From: Setoptus koraiensis
Taxonomy: Eukaryota > Arthropoda
DNA length: 64,000 nucleotides
Reading direction: 5' to 3'
Assembly (NCBI GenBank): GCA_048013815.1
Contig: CM106586.1
Span: forward strand, 5,828,001-5,892,000
Shown: positions 57,891 to 64,000 of the stretch, in pieces
How positions within the stretch are numbered: the stretch's first letter is position 1
Layout: every line of letters begins with the position of its first letter
The notes under the pieces: model-generated
Database searches by the model: none
Told to the model about the DNA's origin: nothing
What the model saw: the letters and a program-made list of their open reading frames with translations, nothing else
Program-made: the position numbers and the translations under genes

Positions 57891-58000
57891 TGACAGTGAG
57901 CTCCAGGCCAAACACACACAAACGGATCTGTGGGTCGGTCGCTTGAAAACCGGAACTTGCAGCTTAATGGAGTGAGTGATTATTGAATCATATCTCTCTA

Positions 58001-59637
58001 TTGCGGGCGCCGACAGCCTGTCGGCCGGCAAAACATGTTGTGCAAGCTGGCTCAATTACACACAACAATGGCAAAAGTATTTATTATTTGGGCCACTGGT
58101 CGAGTTAGAATTGGAGCTTGCTCCAACGAACACGTACTGAGCTTCCTTTGTGGCAACAGTAGAAAGCGTTACAAACGCTAGCGAGAACAGTTAGTAGCCG
58201 TGATGACCGATGATCACATCACGTTGCTGGTGGCTTCATTAGCTAACTGTTGTCGATGCAATCTATACAGTTATATATTGTTTCTCGATGATGTTTGGTA
58301 TCGACGCAATACACCTGATCGACTGTGAGATTATTCATTGCACCGCCGGCGTTAGATGCACTGACATTTAATCTAGATAAATATAATAACTACGACTTGT
58401 GTGTATAGTAGTGATAATAGTTGTTGCCAGCACATATGGGTTCGTTATGCCAATTTGGCCAGTCCCATGGCAAAGCCCCCAACAAGCATGAGCCTGATAC
58501 TTGCACATTTGGGCAACACATCGCATGCGGGCAACGTTCGCGAACGCAATAATTGATGATTACTAACAATCATGACGATTTTATACAATGCATACCGGTA
58601 GCATGAAATGAATATGATACAACCATAATACAATCATAATACAATTCATGATACAATCAAAGAAGCGTTCTCAGAGAATCGTCCAGAGCACAACAACTCG
58701 CCACTAACTAACAACTTGTTAGTGCAAGTAAACTGCGTTTAACTGCAAACGACAACAGTGTCAAATAATCAATTAGCTCACAGCAGCACATTTTGACACA
58801 TTTTAGCGCCGGATATTTGCCTGCTTTCGTTCATTGAGAATTCATTGAGAAATTCGGTTCCTAAATGAACAAAAGCCACGAGTTCTCGGTTTTTCGGTTT
58901 CTATGAGAATTTTTGGTTGGCCTTACAACAGTCCGAGAGTGAAATTTGAGAGAGTGTCCGGTTGCAAGCTGCAACTGTCAAAATAGAGAGCTACTGTTCA
59001 CATCAGACAGACTGGTGCCGGGTGGAGCAGTTTGACGACAACGCAATCAAACATTGTGTGCTGATCACTTCAAGTGATTCTTCAACTGACCCTCTGTCAT
59101 AGCAACAACAGCACACGTAACGACGATACAATTTGAAGCAAATTCCGGGTTTTAAGCATGAAATATAGATGAAAATCGGCGTTTTCGGTGTTAACAAATA
59201 CGTCTCAAACGACGTATCTAGTTGTACTATGTTGCCCTAGAAATTTTCAGGACCGTATCTCTCTACTCATCGTGGATCGGTTTTTGACCGATTTTGTTGT
59301 CCCCAATCATACGTAATGATACGCGCGTGATAGACTCATTATATATATGTCAGCCGATGTTGACCTTAACGACGTCATCAATCGTCTCGTGATCGATGCA
59401 ACAAACGATACATGAGTTTCCGAAGTTCAGTCGTCATTTGAGTAGAGCAAGTAACAGTCCCAGGTATAACCAGTAGCTTAAGTGTCATTCTAGGCAGCGC
59501 ACCCCTGTTATTCAACTGTGCTAGTATAGTATATCATCGGCGAAGAAACTAAAAGAAGATTAAATAATTGAAAGTGTCCTCATCATGGCCGATAGGAAAT
59601 ACGATATGAATCGAATTATTATGGAGCACTTCAAATA
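58001..59637. other. Intergenic region after the GC-rich block
   Basis: G+C returns to the window's usual level. There are no genes I can support; short minus-strand frames at 58445-58633 and 59003-59197 lack motifs. An ATAATACAATC repeat occurs near 58625-58655. Confidence 0.45.
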
Positions 59638-59733
59638 TTTCCGTTTGTACTCTATGCTCATCAATTATATGGTTGACTTGACGAAAAAATGGTAGTTACC
59701 AAATAGTGGATGAACATAGAGTACAGGCGGAAG
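59638..59733 (+). ncRNA. microRNA-like hairpin
   Basis: The strand folds into one long stem: 59638-59678 pairs with 59694-59733 around a 15 nt loop. I paired it base by base: about 40 positions with four mismatches, one bulged base and five G-U pairs, including an unbroken run of ten Watson-Crick pairs (59647-59656 with 59715-59724). This size and shape suit a Drosha/Dicer precursor. A 3' arm product would begin near TGAACATAGAGTACAGG (59711 on). I do not recognise a known family seed. It lies 150 bp beyond the stop of thioesterase copy 2; since both strands fold, the transcribed strand is undecided. A small inverted-repeat element is the alternative. Confidence 0.5.
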
Positions 59734-59884
59734 ATGTTATGATGAGTTATAATCAACGACAACTTCTCTGTCACACATCTACATGTCTGGACAAATAGAT
59801 TTGCGTTGATGATCAAAACTGATTTATCGTGGTCACTGCGGTCAGTCCTCTAGTTCTCATGAATATCTCGAAGCTTTAACTTTA

Positions 59885-60787
59885 TTAGACCAAGCATTTG
59901 GCAATAAATTGCTTTGCATCATTCATCTCCTCGGCGCAGGTTTCATGTCCCAGATTGGCATAAATTTTGAATGTGTAATTGTCGGCAAGAAAACTCTTCA
60001 TTTTGCCGACTTGATTGTCACCAGATTGAACCCACGACAACCGAATCATTTCATCATGAGTTCCATGGCACTGCAGTATAGGTATTGTGAGATTTACATT
60101 TTGTGCTGCCTCGGGGAAGTCATCGGCCAATGGCAGCCAACACGACAAGGCTAAAACTCCGGCCAGTTTCTTTGGGTACCTCAGCGCACTGTAGAGGGCC
60201 ATTGCTCCACCCTGAGAGAATCCAGCAATCACAATTTTGTCATGCGGTATGCCCGTCTTAATTTGCTCCTCAATAAGATTGTGTATAATAGTACAGGACT
60301 CCTTGACGCCCTCGCAATCCTCGGGCTTGATGGAGTTTGAACTTATACGATCGAACCAGGCGGGCATTTCCATACCCATGTTGATTGTGATTGGACGGGT
60401 AGGCCTAGCGGGAATCAGTGATAGGAAGATTCAATTCAGAGAATAAATGAGGACGAATAAGATGACTTGATGGCACTTGCGCTCAATTCTCACTAATCAC
60501 TTACGCATCAGGGCAGATACAATTAACATTTGGACCTGCCATCCATTGTGCCTCGTCTTTCCATGATAGTCCGGAGCCCCCTCGACCATGTAGGAATATC
60601 AGCTGGTTGACAATGATAATAGGAGATGCAGAAGGTGAAGGTGTGAAGGTTGTCGCTGTTACGTCATTGTAAGAAGCACGAACTGTATTGTATGTCCATT
60701 GGTAGGTATTCAGTGTAACACTTGATGGTATTATTAATTATAATAATTAACTATAATAGCTCAACTTACTGCAGCCGATTTGGTCAT
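59885..60787 (-). CDS. LYPLA2: Acyl-protein thioesterase, copy 2
   Basis: Three exons, 60787-60770 (six codons, MTKSAA), 60602-60505 and 60404-59885, give 211 aa. Function as for copy 1: cytosolic removal of S-palmitoyl groups. Catalytic Ser102 is in GFSQGG, Asp156 in HGTHDEMIRL and His192 in NLGHET. The oxyanion strand reads LIFLHGRGGSGLSW, nearer to the usual HGRGDTG than copy 1. Exon 2 is 98 nt in both copies and both introns sit at the same codons, so the copies arose by DNA duplication and not through mRNA. They lie 21 kb apart in opposite orientation and share long blocks such as ALYSALRYPKKLAGVLALSC. In the substrate loop copy 2 has lost the usual VP after the aspartate. LYPLA1/LYPLA2 assignment is arbitrary. 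Confidence 0.93.
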
Positions 60788-61152
60788 GGTGGATGAAGAG
60801 AGTTTGGATATCACCAAGTTGGTCTGGACTCTACAAATGGAGCTGAATGTGGCCAGCATAAGCTTTTTGACCAAGTTGAAATTTCCTCAGTATTTATTGA
60901 AACTTTGACAACTTTTGATAATTGTTGATAATCGATCCGCAGATAATAATACACGGCAGATTATGGTAAGTGAAGTAATGCATCAATTGTTAAATCATGT
61001 AAGGTAGAAATAACCACGGCTTCATAATGCCATGCGACACGCTTTGTTTACATCCTCTTCAATGATTATTCAATCAGCTGTTTACAGGTGTTTTGATCCC
61101 GGCTAGTGTAGATGGTTAAAACTCGTGGCCTGTATTACACGTAAGAATGATT
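60788..61152. other. Intergenic region upstream of thioesterase copy 2
   Basis: 365 bp with the presumed minus-strand promoter of the thioesterase. No other feature is supported. Confidence 0.4.
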
Positions 61153-61200
61153 TAATATTAATTAGTTAATTAATATTACCCGTTGTATACACGCAAGAAT
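61131..61200. repeat. AT palindrome framed by direct repeats
   Basis: TAATATTAATTA and its exact reverse complement (61153-61164, 61167-61178) are separated by GT. On either side lies a direct repeat: TGTATTACACGTAAGAAT at 61131-61148 and TGTATACACGCAAGAAT at 61184-61200. Confidence 0.85.
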
Positions 61201-61324
61201 AAAAGCCAGAATAACAAGCTATACTGGTTATACCAGTCTAAGAGCGCTTAATTTTTCGGGTGAGAGCGCCACAAGCGACCAATTACATTCTGCCGATTGA
61301 GTCCTATTTCCTGGACGCCTTCAC

Positions 61325-61885
61325 ATATCAAATGAAAATCATGTGGGAGCATCACTATAGACACGAGTGGAGTCATCCTCTATGGAGACGGACAATGTTG
61401 TTTCGTCCATCGCAAAACTGGTTTGAGAGACCGAGGAAAGAGTTATGTGACGAATTTAATTGTCATATCTACCTCTTCGCAGAAAACCGAATCGCTAGCA
61501 ATCATTGTAGAGTCATGTTATCCAAAAAATTCAAAATTAACGAAGAAAATGGGTCATGTATACCAAGGCTCTCTAGATCTCTGAATATTAACAAAGAAAA
61601 TCGCTCCTTATATGCGTATCGATATTCAGAGATCTAGAGAGCCTTGGTATATATGGCCCATTTTCTTCGTTAATTTTGAATTTTTCGGATAACATGACTC
61701 TACAATGATTGCTAGCGATTCGGTTTTCTGCGAAGAGGTAGATATGACAATTAAATTCGTCACATAACTCTTTCCTCGGTCTCTCGAACCAGTTTTGCGA
61801 TGGACGAAACAACATTGTCCGTCTCCATAGAGGATGACTCCACTCGTGTCTATAGTGATGCTCTCACATGATTTTCATTTGATAT
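61325..61885. repeat. Near-perfect 264 bp inverted repeat with 33 bp spacer
   Basis: 61325-61588 matches the reverse complement of 61622-61885 with no indel and five differences, all transitions, about 98% identity. In a plus-strand transcript four of the five remain G-U pairs, so the RNA would form a hairpin of more than 260 bp. Each arm encodes the same open frame (ERPRKELCDEFNCHIYLFAE and so on), inward on either strand; I do not recognise it, and the arm may be a captured piece of a gene elsewhere. An outer pair AGCGCTTAATT (61243-61253 and 61911-61921) is not in register with the arms but could mark element ends. No transposase is present. Confidence 0.92.
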
Positions 61886-61944
61886 ATAATCATCAACCCA
61901 ATAGCTACATAATTAAGCGCTGAAAAAAATAACTCTGTTATGAG

Positions 61945-62178
61945 ATGGGCATGACAGTTGTTGTTTCGTCACTCGTCCAGGGCTGGTCTTCTAAACCAAT
62001 TAATGGTAGTGCAAAGTTTGATTTGCATTTGTCAGAATCAACTATTTATCATAGTGGAAGCGAAAAACTATTCCAACGTGACGAGAATTTGGAGAAATCA
62101 ACCAGTTCTATCGATACACCCGAACAATCTTCGGAATCTAATCGTACGCAACAGAAGGATAGTAATAGAGACAACTGA
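61945..62178 (+). CDS. Short hypothetical frame, possibly a terminal exon
   Basis: 77-codon frame beginning MGMTVVVSSLVQGW and ending in a polar Ser/Glu/Asn-rich tail (TPEQSSESNRTQQKDSNRDN). The tail has the look of real coding sequence, but a second open frame overlaps it at 61958-62191 and I recognise no family. It starts right beyond the inverted repeat, so it could be the last exon of a gene interrupted or rearranged by it, or chance. Confidence 0.2.
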   Translation: MGMTVVVSSLVQGWSSKPINGSAKFDLHLSESTIYHSGSEKLFQRDENLEKSTSSIDTPEQSSESNRTQQKDSNRDN

Positions 62179-62444
62179 TGTATGTCAATGATTGTTATTT
62201 TAATTGATTTACTGCTGTTATTATGTTTGCATAAACCATGAATCATCATGTAACAATTTCGCACAAGTTTACCTAATGAATCTCGGTGAAAGCCGGATTA
62301 TTGATTTCACCGCGGATACGTTTGTTATCTTTTTTTTTTGTACATGGTGCGATGTGATAAAAAGTAAAGAAAACTTTCAACAGATTGCTAGACATATAAC
62401 TTAATAAGAACTGTACAAGATGTAGTGATTGGATTAGAGATGTA
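62179..62444. other. Intergenic region before the Gln-rich gene
   Basis: Holds the presumed 3' UTR of the minus-strand Gln-rich gene. AT-rich, nothing else seen. Confidence 0.4.
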
Positions 62445-64000
62445 TCATCGGGCAGTTGTTTCTGTCACGCCGAAGAAGGCCTTCTTGGCCTCTGAAATCT
62501 TTGATCTGAGCTGGAATATATCATTTGTTTGGGCATCATTCAATTGCGACGAGGACGACACCGATAACGAGTCACTCAATCCGGTGTTGTTGTCCAGAGA
62601 ATCCGATGCATTATTGTTGTTGCCTGTTGAATGATCGTCGGTGTTGCTGTCGATCGCTTTCAGCACCACCAAGTCATATGAGGAATCGTCGGACGTGGAC
62701 GAGCCACTCTGCTGGCCAGCTTCTGTTGGGGCGCCAGTGTTGTTGTCCTGCCAATTATCGGACAATTGCGAGCCGCTGTCGCAACTGTCGGCCATTCTCA
62801 AGCTGATGTTGTCCTCTTGATGGTAATGAGGTGAATCATCGATTTGTTGCTGTTGCAGTTGCAAATATTGTTGATTGTCGTTGTTGTCCGCGATTGGCGC
62901 CTCTATTGGGGCCTTCATGAATTCAACATCGACCAGACTAGCTGTTGATTTGGCCAAATTATGATCTAATCCGTTGGACATGATCATATTTGTCTGACGG
63001 CTCACATTTAAACCTGGCGTTGCGACACTAGTCGACACTTGAATCATTGTGGGAGTGCTCGCGTATCTAGTGAGATTGGCCTGATACTGTTGTTGCTGTT
63101 GTTGTTGTTGTTGCTGTTGTTGTTGGCCAGTTGTGACGCTTATCGAGTCTTTGCTGGTCGACAAACCATTCATGGTGAACTCATTGGCTACGGCGAACGC
63201 GATCGGACCCCTCTTCGGTTGGTTGTCCATTAATTCAAGTTTCGGGGGATCCATGTGAATTTGTTGCTGTTGCTGGTGATACTTGTCGTAGATCGCTTGC
63301 TTATCCCTGTTGTCTGAAGCAAGCTGAGCTGTTGTTGTTGTTGCTGGCTGACCAACGGTGTCCAGCGAACGGTAATCAGGCGGATTGGCGGCGGCAACAT
63401 AGGCTCTCAAATCTGGGCCAATCTCTATTTTCAGATCAATAGTGGTGCCCGGTTGCTGTTGTTGTTGTTGCTGCTGTTGTTGTGGTTGAGGTTGTAGTAG
63501 TTGCGTTTGATACAAGGATGAATAGGGACAACAGGCGCTTAGTTGCGGCATGAGACAACAGCCTGTAGTGATAAACTGTTGCTGTTGCTGGAAAGGATAA
63601 AAACCATTGAGCGATGATACATATTGCGGACATTGTGAGCTATACACACTTTGTTGGTTGTTGTAACAACAAGCAGCAGGATAATGATAATTGTAGGAAG
63701 CATGCTGTTGTTGGCCGGTTGTTGTTGCTGTTGTTGGCATTAGACTAGCGTGTGGATTTGTTGTTTGGCCGGTGGTAGCTGGAACGCAAGGACATTGTTG
63801 TTGCGGCGAGGCGACAACAAAACTAATGTTGTTGTTGTTGTTGTTGTGCGTTAGTGGTTTGCACGACATTTGGCACTCTTGTTGTTGTTGTTGTTGTTGT
63901 TGTTGATCGCAATTACAATAAATATCTCGGCAAATAAATTTATCTGTCAGCGCCATAGACGACGAATCAATAGAATCGCTGGGCGCTTGTTTGTCGCTTG
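62445..64000 (-). CDS. Gln-rich protein, C-terminal part (runs off the window)
   Basis: The frame is open from the window's right edge to a stop at 62445, about 518 codons visible. The first ATG in the window (63956) is preceded by more open frame (SDKQAPSDSIDSSS), so it is probably internal and the gene begins outside. The sequence has many Gln runs coded by mixed CAA/CAG (up to 13), Asn runs (NNNNNN) and a Cys-containing start (DKFICRDIYCNCD). Some ordinary-looking segments lie between: IDLKIEIGPDLRAYVAAANP, GPIAFAVANEFTMNGLSTS, ASLVDVEFMKAPIEAPI and the C-terminus IFQLRSKISEAKKAFFGVTE. The composition suits a transcriptional regulator or RNA-binding protein, but no domain is visible and I cannot name it. 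Confidence 0.7.
   Translation of the reverse strand, partial: SDKQAPSDSIDSSSMALTDKFICRDIYCNCDQQQQQQQQQECQMSCKPLTHNNNNNNISFVVASPQQQCPCVPATTGQTTNPHASLMPTTATTTGQQQHASYNYHYPAACCYNNQQSVYSSQCPQYVSSLNGFYPFQQQQQFITTGCCLMPQLSACCPYSSLYQTQLLQPQPQQQQQQQQQQPGTTIDLKIEIGPDLRAYVAAANPPDYRSLDTVGQPATTTTAQLASDNRDKQAIYDKYHQQQQQIHMDPPKLELMDNQPKRGPIAFAVANEFTMNGLSTSKDSISVTTGQQQQQQQQQQQQQYQANLTRYASTPTMIQVSTSVATPGLNVSRQTNMIMSNGLDHNLAKSTASLVDVEFMKAPIEAPIADNNDNQQYLQLQQQQIDDSPHYHQEDNISLRMADSCDSGSQLSDNWQDNNTGAPTEAGQQSGSSTSDDSSYDLVVLKAIDSNTDDHSTGNNNNASDSLDNNTGLSDSLSVSSSSQLNDAQTNDIFQLRSKISEAKKAFFGVTETTAR

Larger units (their letters stand above)
51300..58000. other. GC-rich, gene-free block dense in tandem repeats
   Basis: By eye this 6.7 kb is much richer in G+C than the rest of the window. 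Stop codons are therefore rare and many overlapping frames appear on both strands, but none shows family motifs, consistent start contexts or a single favoured frame. It holds at least seven separate minisatellites, several microsatellites and short perfect palindromes, listed individually. It may be a regulatory region or first-exon region of a large gene, or a locally recombining segment; the sequence does not decide. Confidence 0.6.

Noticed and set aside
61171-61179. TAATATTAC, identical to the nonanucleotide of rolling-circle replication origins
   Set aside because: It is formed by the edge of an AT palindrome, not in a stem loop, and there is no replication gene nearby; chance is sufficient.
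1-64000. tRNA, rRNA, CRISPR arrays, prokaryotic operons, complete transposons
   Set aside because: I looked for internal promoter boxes, long conserved RNA blocks, regularly spaced repeats and transposase or polymerase motifs and found none that hold up.

Overview
This is nuclear DNA from an animal with a compact genome. Most genes are uninterrupted or have a few introns of about 100 bp with GT..AG ends. Coding sequence lies on both strands roughly every 3 kb, and several proteins carry Gln/Asn/Ser tracts. The family content (muskelin, SSUH2, TOGARAM1, TCF25, syntenin, WDR48, VPS52, CCZ1, TMEM181) is bilaterian. Compactness, small introns and the insect-like zinc motif of the COX5B protein suggest an arthropod, perhaps a mite. 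That placement is inference. I see no tRNA, rRNA or CRISPR array, and no bacterial-type operon.

Layout. 1-2440: a 1.2 kb imperfect palindrome, then a divergent COX5B-like gene lying between two nearly identical 240 bp direct repeats; the right-hand repeat ends at the muskelin start codon. 2436-10991: muskelin, a 4.1 kb gap, and an SSUH2-like zinc-finger gene. 11756-25487 (minus strand): TOGARAM1 in eight exons, a GT49 glycosyltransferase and TCF25. 26.2-31.6 kb: a small membrane protein, a secreted aspartic protease with an altered active site, and syntenin. 32.6-50.2 kb: a dense housekeeping block with TAF5 (WD40 part only), WDR48, acyl-protein thioesterase copy 1, PMM2, NDUFAF4, a His/Asn-rich protein, VPS52, CCZ1 and TMEM181. 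Here genes are head-to-head over about 350 bp or tail-to-tail with almost no gap; the CCZ1 and TMEM181 stop codons overlap. 50.2-59.6 kb: a gene-poor region whose 51-58 kb part is visibly GC-rich and full of short tandem repeats. 59.6-62.4 kb: a microRNA-like hairpin, a second acyl-protein thioesterase, an AT-rich palindrome and a near-perfect 264 bp inverted repeat. 62445-64000: the C-terminal part of a Gln-rich protein that runs off the window.

Several genes serve membrane traffic and glycosylation: VPS52 (tethering to trans-Golgi and recycling endosomes), CCZ1 (Rab7 activation), syntenin (endosome/exosome scaffold), PMM2 (GDP-mannose supply) and the GT49 enzyme. I regard this as ordinary eukaryotic neighbourhood and not an operon. 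No complete new multi-gene system is evident. The best candidates for undescribed biology are structural RNAs and DNA rearrangements: the 264 bp inverted repeat, the 41 bp hairpin, the promoter duplication beside muskelin, and the GC-rich minisatellite block.
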